A DNA stretch of 64,000 nt. Origin: Ilyonectria destructans. Taxonomy: Eukaryota; Ascomycota; Sordariomycetes; Hypocreales; Nectriaceae. The translations under genes and the position numbers were made by a program. How positions within the stretch are numbered: the first letter of the stretch is position 1; every line of letters starts with the position of its first letter. The DNA lies in contig JAHEWK010000002.1 in the NCBI GenBank assembly GCA_020740775.1, positions 1,674,001-1,738,000 of the forward strand. Reading direction: 5' to 3'. The notes below the pieces were generated by a model. The model did no database searches. It saw only the letters and a list, made by a program, of their open reading frames with translations, and was not told the DNA's origin. Below are positions 11,390-22,889 of the stretch, in pieces.

Positions 11390-11428
11390 CGACCTACAGA
11401 CCAACAGACCAACAGACCAACAGACCGC
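11390..11428. repeat. Short tandem repeat, unit ACCAACAG
   Basis: About three direct copies of an 8-bp unit plus partial flanking copies, in the presumed Argonaute promoter. Confidence 0.7.
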
Positions 11429-11853
11429 CATATCCAGGTCATCAACCAGACCAGGCCTAGGCGTTCACAGCCTCGTCAATTCATTTGGTGGTTGCTGGAT
11501 CGCCTGCGTCTGCCTCTTTGTTTACTGCGCCACGCCTGGACAGCTGCGCGCACCTGTCGCTGCGTGCATCGTGAATCACTATCCTCAGCTCAACCTACTT
11601 AGCTCACACTAACCTCTCACCTCACTCTATTTCTCACTCTCTTTCTCACCTCTCACCTCTCAACTTTTCGACATCCTACTACTCTCTATTTTCTCTTGTC
11701 TTGTCGTCTTCCTTACCGCCTGCGTGGCGTCGAGGCATACGAGTTGTCCCTTAACCCAACCTCTCAGTTCTATTTGCTTCCCCCAATTATCAGCCGTCCC
11801 TTTCCTCACCTGCCAATCCTCTCATCTCGTAAACGATACCCTTCGACTTGGCC

Positions 11854-14800
11854 ATGGCCGATAGAGGCGACCGAGGTGGTCGAGGCGGTCGAGGAGGTCG
11901 GGGACGTGGTGGTCCTGGTGGCCCTCAAGACTCTCGAGGTGGAGGCCGAGGTGGTCGTGGAGGCGGTCGTGGAGATGGTCGTGGGGGAGCCCCCTTCGAT
12001 GGCCAACGCGGAGGAAGAGGCGGCGGGCGTGGTGCGGGCCGTGGAGACGAAGGCCACACCGGTGGTTTCCGGGGAGGCTTCAGTGGCCCTGGACGCGGTG
12101 AGTCTGATCGCGGTCGTGGTCGGGGAGGGTTTGACCGTGGACGTGGTGGCTTCGAGCGGGGACGTGGAGGCTTCGACCGCGGACGTGGAGGTTTCGACCG
12201 TGGACGTGGAGGCTTCGATCGTGGACGCGGAGGTGGCCGTGGCCGTGGTGGATTCCAGAGTAGTGGGCCTCCCGAGAAACCCGTCTTCACGTAAGTTATC
12301 TTGAGAGCTCATGAAGTTTGTTGTTTGACATTGCTAACCTGTATAGCATCGATGGAACTGTTCCTCAGCCAGATGTCGCTGTTACCGAGCTTGAGCAACA
12401 GGTCGTCAATCAACAGACTGCCTCAATGACACAGTTGGTCTCCAAGATGGGCAAGCTTAAGGTGCAAGCCAAGGGCAGCATCACTTCTCTGTCCCAGGAA
12501 CAGTTTCCTGCTCGGCCTGCCTATGGGACACGCGGTACTCGCGTGGTCCTCTGGGCCAACTACTTCCGAATCGTCACCAAGCTTGGTACTCTCTACAAGT
12601 ACACCATGGATGTGACTCAGATTCAGACTGAGGAAAAGGCCCCTGCTAAACCTAAGGGGAAAGGCAAGCCTAAGGGTCCACCCAGACCTCAAACCAAGGA
12701 GGTCAAGGGTCGGAAGCTCTACTTCGTCATTCGCGAGGCCCTCGTCGAGCTTTCAAAGATGGACAAGTCGTTGGTGCTGGCCACTGAGTTCAAATCCCAG
12801 CTGGTCTCGCTTCAGGAACTCAACCTTGAGAACAACCCACTTCGTCTGTCAATCCCTTCTCAGAACAACCCCGACAGACTTGAGACCTTCGAGGTCACCT
12901 TCCACGGGCCTGCGGAGGTACGAGTTGATGACATGCTGAAGTACCTTGGCTCCAGCGTTCCTGACTCCGAAGACCATGCTCTCCCTCGATACCCAGAAGT
13001 TGTTGATGCCTTCAACGTCATCTTCGGTTTCGGGCCTAGATCCAGAGTCGATGAGATCAGTCCAGTTGGAAGCTCTCGCTTCTTCTCTTTCAAGGATGGC
13101 GGCATTGCAACACCTCTCGTTTCCGACAACCGAACTCTTCAGGCTGCGCGTGGTTTTTTCCAATCGGTTCGACTTGGCACGGGGCGCCTGCTTCTTAACG
13201 TCAACGTCACTCATGGAGTCTTCAGACTCGCTGGAAAGGTGAATGAAATTTTCGAAAATCTCCAAGTCAGGGCGGCCCCGAGAACGGACCGTCGCACTAT
13301 GCGACTTTTGCGACTCATCTCCAAGTTCCTCCCCAAGGCGCGCGTCTGGGTGAATATGACACTGGCCAATGGAAAGCAGATCCGCAGTCAGAAGGCCATT
13401 CACAGCCTTGCCACGGCGTCGGAGCTTCGTCGATCGAGGGGACAAAACCTCCCTGTATTCGATCGCGACTGGGAGTTTGTTGGGCCCCGAAATGTTCAGT
13501 TCTGGATGGAGACGCCGGGACAACAGGGTCGATACATTTCAGTATTTGATTATTACAAACAAAGTGAGTTACTCATCTCTCAAATACTTCCTCATACTAA
13601 CATACAATCAGAGTACAACGTTTCGCTGAAGGACTACCCGCTACTCAACATGGGCAGTGCTGACAAGCCGACTTACGTCCCTGCTGAATTTGTGGAAATC
13701 CAGCCAGGACAGTCTGTCAAGGCTAAGTTGATGCCCAGAGAGACCACCGACATGGTCAACTTTGCTTGCCGATCCCCCTACGCCAACGCTTTCTCGATCA
13801 CAAATGATGGGCGCGGAGCCCTAGGACTCGACGACGGCTCACTTGTATGACTTCCGGATATCTTTACTGTGGCATACCCAAACTAACTCATCTAGGATCA
13901 ATTCGGCATCTCTGTCGACAAACATCTCTTGACTGTGCAAGGGCGAGTTCTTCCCTGCCCAGGGGTTACATACATGGAGAAGAAGAAGCCCAAGCCGCTC
14001 CACGTGCGCCCCATAAACGCTTCCTGGAACATGAGGGACGTCAAAGTCTTCAAGTCCGGGACCATGATCAACCGCTGGTCGTTTGTGAACATCGTGCCTG
14101 ACCGAGCAGGCCCGGTTGCTCGCCCAGTTGTGGAAGACTTTGCCAGGTTCATGAGCGACATGGGAATCAACATTAACCCTTCCATGGTGCCACCTCCGAC
14201 CGAGGGCATTTCAGCCGATAATGCCGTCTATGGGGGTGCTTTGGAGGACTTCTTCTTGTGGGCTAAGCAGAACGGGATCCAGTTTCTCCTCGTCATCCTC
14301 GGGAGCATGGACAGCGAGGTGTATGCCAAGGTCAAGACCCTCGGAGACTGCACGTATGGTATCCAAACCAGCTGCGTGCAGGGCCATTTCAAGAAGTTCG
14401 GCGGTGGCAGCCCGGGATATTTTGCAAACGTGGCGCTCAAGTGGAACCTCAAGGCTGGAGGTGTCAACCACAAGCTCCGTGATGATCTCGATCTTCTGAA
14501 GGGTGGCAAGACTATCGTGGTAGGATACGACGTCACCCATCCAACCAACATGCCAGCCGGCAAGAGTGACGAGATACCAAGCTTGGTTGGCCTGGTTGCC
14601 AGCATAGACCGCGATATGGGGCAGTGGCCCTCGATTTCGTGGGAGCAAGCGTCTAAGCAGGAGATGCTCGGACAGCAGCTCGTCGATGCCTTCAAGTCGC
14701 GGCTGCAGCTGTGGCAGAAACACAACAAGGGTCAGCTGCCGGAAAACATTGTCATCTTCCGTGATGGCGTCTCGGAGGGTCAATTTGGACAGGTCCTTGA

Positions 14801-15347
14801 GAAGGAGCTCCCACTCATCAAGGAGGCTTGTGGGGCACTGTACTCGGCGAAGATGCAGCCCCTCTTCACCATTGTTGTCTCTGTGAAGCGCCACCAGACA
14901 CGGTTTTATCCCACAACCGAGAAGAATTTGCCCAAGCACATGAACATCGAGAACGGTACCGTTGTGGATCGAGGCGTCACACAAGCGCGATACTGGGATT
15001 TCTTCCTCACGGCTCACGCAGCCATCAAGGGCACAGCTCGCCCTGCGCATTACACCGTGCTCCTCGATGAGATTTTCCGGCCGAAGTACAAGAACGAGGC
15101 AGCCAACGAACTCGAAAAGTTCACCCACGAGCTTTGCTACCTATTCGGTCGGGCGACAAAGGCCGTGAGCATTTGCCCCCCGGCGTACTACGCAGACATT
15201 GTCTGCACGCGAGCGAGAGTGCACCGCCCTGAGTTTTCCGACGTCAGCGATTTGGAGAGTGTCACAACAGCAGGTCCGGCATCGAGTGTTGGAGGCGGTG
15301 GTAAGCAGGTTCACGAAAACCTGCGGGACTCAATGTACTACATTTAG
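11854..15347 (+). CDS. Argonaute (QDE-2-like), RNA-silencing slicer
   Basis: Core effector of RNA silencing, binding small RNAs and cleaving complementary RNA. Exons are 11854-12290, 12347-13563, 13612-13844 and 13896-15347, giving 1112 residues. Residues 1-146 are an RGG-rich arm with five FD/ERGRGG heptads. The N domain follows (YGTRGTRVVLWANYF), then a PAZ region ending near FDYYKQKYNVSLKDYPLL, then MID and PIWI. The PIWI catalytic tetrad looks complete: D in VGYDVTHP (about residue 841), E in SKQEML (about 884), D in FRDGVSEGQF (about 917) and H in RPAHYTVLLDE (about 1013). Slicer activity is therefore expected. Many sordariomycetes carry both QDE-2 and SMS-2 Argonautes. The RGG arm suggests the QDE-2 group, but that is not proven here. 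A TTG two codons upstream is in frame; ATG at 11854 is chosen. Confidence 0.95.
12130..12234 (+). repeat. Five 21-bp repeats coding FD/ERGRGG in the Argonaute arm
   Basis: Five consecutive in-frame 21-bp units encode FDRGRGG, FERGRGG and three more FDRGRGG, within a longer RGG-rich stretch. Confidence 0.9.
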
Positions 15348-15626
15348 TTGCGGCCGATGAAGGCCTTGGAGATTGGTTTTCGATATTGCTGATGAGTGAC
15401 GACTGCTATTGTTTGGTTTGTGGCGACGTTATGATGAGCCTGCTACGGCATTGGCTTAGTTTTGCAACTTCAGGGTGAAGACTATCACGACTAGCTTGGT
15501 TGAAAATGGATGAAAAAATACCAACAACCGAGAGGGATCATGTTGCTGGAATATTAGCTTGGACTGATGACTTGGTATATGCCAACTCAGTCTCTATGGA
15601 ATTGTAATACACATGTTTGGTCTACT
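15348..15626. other. Convergent 3' intergenic region
   Basis: About 280 bp shared by the 3' ends of Argonaute and the alpha/beta hydrolase. No other feature was recognised. Confidence 0.55.
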
Positions 15627-17010
15627 CTAGATCTTTGCCTTGTTCTTCCCGTTCTTTCTCTCCGGCTTACTCAAATATTTATGCCACTCCTCCGAGAGGG
15701 TAGTCTTCTCGGCCGCCGGCTTCCGCGTCCACTCTTCATACTTGCGCTCTTCCACCCACCACCGCTGCAACTCAGCTTCGATCCACTCCGCAGCCGCCTG
15801 CGCGCAGAATTTGGGGCTCTCCATGGGTATCAAGTGGCCGTAGTCGCCCACGACCTTCTTCACGCGGCCGGCCTTGGCGCCACCACTCCCGCCAAGTCCG
15901 GTGCCGGTGATGGCCATCTTCTCGTCCTGGAGATGCATGGGGGAAATGTCGCTTTTGCCGCCGAAGACGTAGAGCACGCTGGGCCGTACGTTCGGGAGGC
16001 GGTCTACAGTGTTGGCACCCTCCGACCGGTAGAGCGGGTACGTCGGGTACTTTTCATTCAGGATGGGGTTCAGGTCCGGGACGAGTTCGGGATGGATGAG
16101 CGTCTTGCCCTGAGCGTCGTACGCGTCCCAGCTTGGTCGGAGAAAGGTAAATACCTCTTGGTGCTTCGTCGTAGTCAAGGTGACAGCGTCTTGGCCCGGG
16201 ATAGGTCTTATCCCGAAATCAATCCACCGCTCAAGCACCCGGGGATCCCAGGACTTGTAGAATGGGCTGCGTTTGAAGGAAGCTTCGGCGTCCTTGAGCG
16301 ATGGCCAGACCTCGCGGCGGTGCATGCTACTGGCAGCAGGCCCCACCGCTTTGCTATCGGGCGAAGATGCGTAGCGGGAGACGACAGGGTCAAGCAAGAC
16401 AAGTGAGGTCAAAAGGCGCGGGTGGAGCAACGAGACATTGGTTAGAGCGTTGCCGCCGAACGAGTGGCCCATTCCCATGATGGGGGGAGGCGGGCGGAAG
16501 GTGTTGATCATATGGAGAATATCTCGAGCATAGTCAAGCCATCCCGCTAAATAAATGCATCAGCAGGGAAATTTGAGTGATAGTGAAGGGTTGAGAAAGC
16601 TTACGGTCATTTCCGAGGGCATCCTGATTTAGGATGCCACTCCGGCCTTGCCATGCCGTATCGGCGATCCAAATACTGCGGATACGGATGTTGCGACTCT
16701 TGGCTTCATGGTAAACTTCTTCCCAGAGGGGTTCGTAGAGCTCCTATATTCCAAGCCAGTTAGTTGAGCGCTCATTGAAGACAAAGTCTACCGGCGAGCT
16801 GCGGCGAGGGCTGCGGACCTTGGGAAAGCCATTGGCGTGACCACCAATGATAGTTACATCACCCTTCTGCGGGTTGGGGTTATCCTTGGGGGTATACTGC
16901 TTAATGTGCAGTAGAAGCCTCTCATCCTGAGAGTTGGCGGTTGCACGGGCGAATTCTCGTATATGTGCGGCCTCAATGGTGTGCTCCTTGATGTCGAAGA
17001 CGGCAGACAT
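15627..17010 (-). CDS. Alpha/beta hydrolase, peroxisomal Lpx1-like
   Basis: Serine hydrolase or esterase of the fungal Lpx1-like group, 416 residues. Exons are 17010-16819, 16743-16605 and 16546-15627. The nucleophile elbow is GMGHSFGG (about residue 137), preceded by VTIIGGHANGFPK, the usual strand-loop before the oxyanion hole. A late DYGHLIPMESP supplies the likely catalytic histidine. The protein ends in Ala-Lys-Ile, a known variant of the type-1 peroxisomal targeting signal, so a peroxisomal matrix location is inferred. Intron 1 is uncertain. The donor after GFPK (GTCCGC) is unusual but reproduces the family string GFPKELYEPLW. An alternative GTAGAC donor 27 bp further into the intron would add nine residues. 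The OB-fold gene starts divergently 470 bp upstream. Confidence 0.87.
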
Positions 17011-17480
17011 GATGACGGGTCTAAGACGTGCAAAGAGTGGCCTTGTGCGTCGCCGAGAGGCCTACAAATGAGCAGAGTGAGATATGGCGTTTGATTGAGT
17101 GGCCTTCTTTATGATGATTGAAATATCGCCATGGGGTGAGTGGTTGATGAAAGAGAAGCCCGGTGGTGGTTGGAGCGACACGACGTGTAGATTGCCAGGA
17201 TGCGAGGCCTCGGCAAGGTGTAGGGTGGGGACCCGCGGAACGTGTGGGGGAGGAGCCAGGCCTCGGCTTGCTGAGAACGGGACGCGACGTCGGGACATGC
17301 ATGAATCGTGAATCTCAACTCCACTTAGATTCGACGACAACGACGACAACGATCCGAAAATAGCTTCACAACAGCAGCGAAAAAATCACTTTCTTAAAGA
17401 AAGCACCGGTGACTATCAGGTCATGTAATGCCAAGAATGCTTGACCCCATCCACTGCCGCCTACCCTGAAGCACAACAAC

Positions 17481-18497
17481 ATGGCTCCTCAAGTCATGTT
17501 CTTCGTGGGTGCTCCCCCGGCCTCATCTCTCAAACCCGAATCTTGCACCCTTGAAAAACTCGACGATGCGTTTGCCGCATTCCTCGGCGTCCCCCATGGA
17601 CAACCAAAGCCGCAGCCCTCCCCGTCATCGTCGTCGCAAGTAGCGTGGCGGTCGCTCCCGCTCACGAGACAGCCGCTGCACACAGGCTTCAGTCAGACCC
17701 ACGACATCAGTGACTATCTCCTGCCTAGCCGGCCTGAGTTCTTCACCACGGCTGATGTCTCGTTTGACGGACAAATGCCGTCTCTCGACAGCGAAGGCGC
17801 GCATGACGTGCTGTCGCAGTTCTATGACCACTCCCTCGCAGTGCACAACTCGATCCCATCGTCACAACTGGAGTCCTATGAACAGAGCTCAACAACAGAC
17901 ACTTCATTTATGACTACATCGTCAACAGACCAGCCAGGCACCACCTCGGCGCCTGTACCTTGCCATCTGTCCGACCTGGAAGACATCCCGTCCGCGCGCC
18001 GGATCCAAGCCCTCAGCCCGCAGACCGTCACGCTCAACCTCATCGTGGGCGTGCTCTCGATTGCCCAGCCCAGGACCGTTACCACCCGGTGGGGCAGAGT
18101 GCTCGCCCTCGTCGAGGTCCTCGTTGGCGACGATACCAAGTCCGGCTTTGCTGTGACGTTCTGGCTCTCGAACGACAACGCAACCGAGACCCAGGTGCGT
18201 AGTCTGAGGCGTCAGGACGTGGTGTTGATGCAGAATGTGGCCCTGCACGTCTTCCGCGGCAAGGTCTATGGCCAGAGCCTACGCAAGGACATGACCAAGG
18301 TGAATCTGCTGTGGAGGCGGGACGGCTCGGGACATTACTCCACGAAGGACCTCGCGAGAAGAGGCCAGGTACATCCTCAGTTGGAAAAGACCAAGCACGT
18401 CAAAAACTGGGTACTCAAGTTTGTGGGAGGTGAGCCGGTTTCAAAGAAGAGAGCAACACGGAAATCATGGGACAGGCCACCGGACGACACGCAATGA
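17481..18497 (+). CDS. Conserved fungal protein with predicted OB-fold-like domain
   Basis: Intronless gene of 338 residues; I cannot name it. Residues 1-170 are low-complexity and Ser/Thr/Pro-rich, apart from a short conserved-looking start, MFFVGAPPASSLKPESC. About 175-290 is a compact beta-rich module: ALSPQTVTLNLIVGVLSI, RWGRVLALVEVLVGDDT, AVTFWLSND, then RRQDVVLMQNVALHVFRGKV. The order (strand, hydrophobic barrel strands, a DVVL element and a basic terminal strand) resembles single-strand DNA-binding OB folds such as those in shieldin- or RPA-like proteins. The C-terminal tail is basic (KKRATRKSW). A role in DNA repair or telomere biology is only an inference from fold-like features. It is convergent with the MFS gene, 156 bp apart. 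Confidence 0.72.
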   Translation: MAPQVMFFVGAPPASSLKPESCTLEKLDDAFAAFLGVPHGQPKPQPSPSSSSQVAWRSLPLTRQPLHTGFSQTHDISDYLLPSRPEFFTTADVSFDGQMPSLDSEGAHDVLSQFYDHSLAVHNSIPSSQLESYEQSSTTDTSFMTTSSTDQPGTTSAPVPCHLSDLEDIPSARRIQALSPQTVTLNLIVGVLSIAQPRTVTTRWGRVLALVEVLVGDDTKSGFAVTFWLSNDNATETQVRSLRRQDVVLMQNVALHVFRGKVYGQSLRKDMTKVNLLWRRDGSGHYSTKDLARRGQVHPQLEKTKHVKNWVLKFVGGEPVSKKRATRKSWDRPPDDTQ

Positions 18498-18653
18498 ATT
18501 GTCGAAAATGACGTCTATTATTCCATAATTAAATATTGGACGATATGCTATGATTACAAGACTAGCGCATGGTGCAAGATGCGATGCAGGGTGGAGATGA
18601 TCCGGGTATCCTCTATACAAACGCCGCGTTTCCTAGAATGATGCCTCGTCTTC

Positions 18654-20620
18654 TTAGACGGGGACGGCGGGCTCAGGCTTGCGGTCATTGCCGTTGACAT
18701 CCTTCTTGACTGATTTCCACTGCAAGAAGCAGCATGCGATCAAAGCACATCCGGCACAAGAAAGCGAGATGTAGAAGGTGTCTCGAAGGCCGGACATGTA
18801 GGCCTCGATGACGGTATCGTAAGCATCTTCACGGCCCATCTTCTGAAGAACTTCCTTGACTTGGGAGGCACCACTGTTGATGAAGACGTGAGGGTCGATA
18901 CCAATATCACTGGCGTTGAGGTGGTCGATGAGACCGTTCTGGAAGAGGGTCTGGGCAACGGCAATAAAGATGGCACCGCCAAAGGCCTGGAAGAACTGGA
19001 CGCAAGCAGTGCCAACAGGGACCCATTCCTGAGGAAGGACAGTCTGGACAACAAGCACACCGATTTGGAAGCCCGCGCCGATGCCGAGACCCGCGATAAC
19101 CTGGTAACCGAACCATTCCCTCATGGGGGAGTTGACGTCGAGGGTGGTGATCATGCCGCAACCGACGGTGTTGAGAACCATGCAAGGAATGATGACGACG
19201 CTGTAGTATCCAATGGCCGTGATGAGACCACCAGCCACGATGGAGATGAGAACAGTGGAAAGCAGCAGTGGTAGAATCTTAATTCCGGCCTGAACAGCGC
19301 TAACACCCTGGATCGCCTGGAAGTAGAGGGCTATTGCGGATAATTAGTTGTGGTCATGGAGATGGAAGCGATGTGGCATGACGGCTAGACTTACAGAGGT
19401 AGTAGATAAGGGGGAAGAAGGCAGCACCGAAGAACATGGCGAACAACATGGCAGGCAAGACGTTGCGGTCCTTGAACAGGCGGGGAGGCAGGGTTCCTTG
19501 ATCGCCCTGCCAGAACTGGATGCCGATGAAAACGGAAATCATGAGGCCGAAGCCAACGAAGAGGCCAATGATGCGGGAGTTGCTCCACGCGTAGTCGGCG
19601 CCGCCCCACTGGAGGGCGAGCAGGAGGCAGACAATGGCGGGGATGAAGATGGCGGCACCGTAGAGGTCAAGCTGACGAAGACGGGCGACGAAGGTCATAT
19701 CCTTGGTGTCGGCCGAGTTGCGGTTGACGTGGACAAAGAAGAAGACGATGACCATGGCGACACCACCGATGGGCAGGTTGATGTAAAAGCACCAGCGCCA
19801 GGTAGCATGCTCGGTGAAGACGCCGCCGAGGAGAGGACCAGCAACACTGGCAATACCCCACATGCCACCGATGAGGCCGAAAGCAAGAGGTCGCTTCTCA
19901 AGAGGCACTAGAGATGTGTAAGTATAATTTGCCAGTTGACGGTGGTGGGTTCAACGAACTGATGAGGGACAAGATGACGATGGAACCGGAAAAGAGACCA
20001 GCGCATCCAATCTGGAGAGACAGTTGGTTAGTTCATGGTTGGAATCAAGTCGGGATGAGAATAAACATACACCGGCAATGGCACGACCGACAATGAAGGC
20101 GACGGAAGAGGGAGCCACGGCGGAGATCAAGCTACCAATCTCGAAGATGAAGACGGCAGCCAGGTAGGCCAACTTGACGTTGAAAAGCTTGTAGATGGTT
20201 CCATACATGGGCTGAAGAGCCGTGGTGGTGAGCAAGTAGGCAGAGCCATACCAACCCTTGAAATGTGTTAGTCTCGAGTGTGATGGTGGTTGATTAGTGG
20301 AGAGGAAGCAAGCTTACAATATCCTTGACACTGCCGTATTCGGCGGTGATGGCGCCCAGAGCAGGGGCAATGATGGTTTGGTCCAGGGCAACGAGAAAGA
20401 TGGCCAGGCACAGGGAGAAGAGGATCAGGGCCAGCTTGAGGCCGCCTGGGTAGTCGGGTGTGTCCTGGGCGTCATTCTGGGCGTCGACCTGCTCGGTCTG
20501 AGGCTTCTCGGAGTCGGGCTTGGTGTCAGAAGTGGGATCTAAGATGGCGGAGCCAACTTCAGTCTTGTCGTCCGAGGAGAGGCGCTCACTGCGCTTCTCG
20601 TCGGTGGCGGCGACAGCCAT
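18654..20620 (-). CDS. MFS transporter, DHA2 family (14 TM drug:H+ antiporter type)
   Basis: Plasma-membrane proton antiporter of the major facilitator superfamily, probably exporting toxic compounds or metabolites. Exons are 20620-20318, 20256-20071, 20011-19960, 19907-19395 and 19330-18654, giving 576 residues; the third exon is only 52 nt. A hydrophilic N-terminus of about 60 residues precedes TM1. Motifs include [10 protein letters not shown] in TM1, [16 protein letters not shown], the antiporter motif C region [20 protein letters not shown], and FYINLPIGG. Many further hydrophobic segments support the 14-TM DHA2 topology. The tail is charged and ends EPAVPV. No biosynthetic gene neighbours are present, so the substrate cannot be guessed. 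Confidence 0.92.
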
Positions 20621-22889
20621 GGCGAGAGACGGCTGATGATTGGGGACGGGTGTGTGCGGTGTGTGCCACCTGGGGAGTGAAGGTGGGAGCTAAGGGGATA
20701 TTTATTATTAAATAATAAATGAGCGGACTCGCAAGGGGAGCGAGCTGGGTGTAAGCTGAGAGAAAAGCGGCGCAGTGGATCTAGTCGATGCTGTGAGATC
20801 CAAAACGGTCCAGACTCCAGGTCTCGTTTACGGCGTGGTGAGGAGGAAGCGAACTGGCTGTGCTCTCGGAGATGCAAGATGTGATGCCAGATGCCGGTTG
20901 GCGATGATGGTGAAGGAGATCTGGAGTGGCGGTTTTTTGACGATGGACGGACGGATGGCCAAAGTTAAATACAAGTGATGGAGGAAGGAGCTGTCGGGTC
21001 GAGTACATCAGATGACGCTAGCAACCGCAAAACGCAGACGCAAAAGTCTCCGGGCCTCAACCAAGGGCGCCCCGATGGCACCAAAAACAACAAAACAATG
21101 GGTTGGAGTGGGCTTGGCGGTGGACTGGCAGCGGACTGGACTTGCGGGCGGCTTCGCAGTGAGCGGCTCGATTTTGGTCCGTTGCCGTTGCACCTCGCAC
21201 TTCGCACTTGCTACGCACTACGAGACGCGCAACGAGGCCCACCCCCTTATTGCTTCACCACCTGCTGCAACATCGTATATCCAGCAATGAACTGCTATCG
21301 TTCCATGGGTGCGCATCCAAGTAAGGCTCCAGCTAGGGACACATTCAGCCATGGGTGTGTGAGCAGCGTGTACGAGCACCCCGGGCACGGATGAAGAGCG
21401 GACGACGGACGCTTGTTCACCCGCGACGAGGCTCCGCGGTCGTGAATGTAGTAAAGAGGCACGATACCGGTAATTCGTCAGCGAGCAAAGGACGCCTGAT
21501 TGGCAGCACATTGCAAGCGCGGAAGCCTACGTACGCCGACGTGCGTTGCGCTGCAAGTTTGAGTGCCCTGTAGCTTGTAAGCGGACTTGCGACAAGGCCG
21601 ATGTCCGAGGTGGTGGTTTCGTGGCGCCCAATCAGGCAACCCACGCTTGGGGGAGTTTGCGCGAGTGAGTCAACGTGGGCGGGCTAATGTGCGAGCATCG
21701 TCTCAGAAGGGTCATGGATTTAAGATTTGATTTGGCTATTTCTTTTTCGCTGACATTGTTTAATTCTCGCGTGGGGAAGCTGACTGTTTTCGCTGCTCGT
21801 ATTGCTCGTGTAACGGGCCGTGTGGAGCTGATTGATTATCGCAGTTTATGGATGAACTCTGGGTTCCTTAATAAATCCATCTCGTGGTATTCGCTACCGG
21901 GTACCATTTCCGGCGCATCTCAGTCTTGATCCCTCTCCTTTCTTCAATCTTTCTCTCTCGTTTCTCGCATTCTTTCATTCCCCTTGCCTTACAAGGCTCA
22001 CGCTAATATTTACCACCCTCGTCCTAGCAGGTGGATCGCCCAGGATCCACCCGCGAATCCACGATGCCAGCTCGAGACCGCTGGCGGCTGAGCTCGATGG
22101 TCTGGATCATTTCTCGCGGCTCGCGCTTTGTGGTGTCTTAATGCCGGACACACGAAACCCGTAGCCGTGGCATTTTCCCCACATGTGGCTTTTTGTTTTC
22201 CCGTGCACAAGTTCACAAGCTGCAGCCCATCTGCAAGCCAGTCGGCGTGCACATCTCAGATCCTGCGAAACCCGGCCGATCCACCTCGGAGAGACTCCAC
22301 GCCCGGATCCGACGCCTGGATCCGACGCCTCGCGGATAACTGGTTAACTCCATCCCAAGCCCCATCCGTGGCTTGATTTGACGCACCATACATACGCCGG
22401 CAAGCTGATCTTTAGCGAGGCTAATTAAATACCTAATTCTCCTCGCGAGTCCGGTCCCTATCAAGCAAAATTGATATGGGATAGATGACGACGTCGACTC
22501 ACGCCGCGCAGCATCACACCCTCTCCCTCCGTAGCCACCACACCGCACTTGTCTCTCGCTGCCCCGATCATGTGGTAGCGGCTGACATTGAAGCATGGAT
22601 GACGTTGATACGACGCCTTCTTTTTCGCACCCATTGTTCCCCGTCACACGTAAGCTCACCTGTGCACTTTGTCGAGATCTGGATAATTGTCACGTCACCT
22701 GCGCCATCTGCATGGTATGCATTTACACACGCTAAGAGGAAATGCGAAATATCATGTCGACGTTCCTCGTGACAGCTTCGTTGCCTCCCACCACCATCTA
22801 TTCCGTCAAGTCCTTCTACATTAGATGCCTCCAGTTCTGACACGTCCCACACAACCACGTCGATGCTCACACCTCTAGTTAGATTCTGG
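20621..22889. other. Intergenic region upstream of the MFS gene
   Basis: About 2.3 kb with no supported gene. It holds the MFS promoter and 5'UTR and the 3' flank of TRAPPC11. A perfect 13-bp direct duplication with core GGATCCGACGCCT occurs near 22305-22333. Overlapping open frames on both strands lack motifs. Confidence 0.55.

Larger units (their letters stand above)
9532..11853. other. Long intergenic region upstream of Argonaute
   Basis: About 2.3 kb without a supportable gene. It contains a diverged inverted repeat (about 10975-11238) and a short 8-bp tandem repeat (11390-11428). The last ~250 bp are pyrimidine-rich, with CTCAC/TCTCAC runs typical of a fungal 5'UTR and promoter, directly before the Argonaute start. 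Confidence 0.6.

Noticed and set aside
11806..12312. Long Thr/Ser-rich minus-strand frame and Val/Glu-rich plus frame over the start of Argonaute
   Set aside because: Both are shadows of the RGG-coding repeat; their monotonous composition follows from the GGN/CGN codons on the coding frame.
15627..20620. Secondary-metabolite cluster around the hydrolase and MFS transporter
   Set aside because: No polyketide synthase, NRPS, terpene synthase, P450 or pathway regulator lies nearby; neighbours are Argonaute and housekeeping genes.
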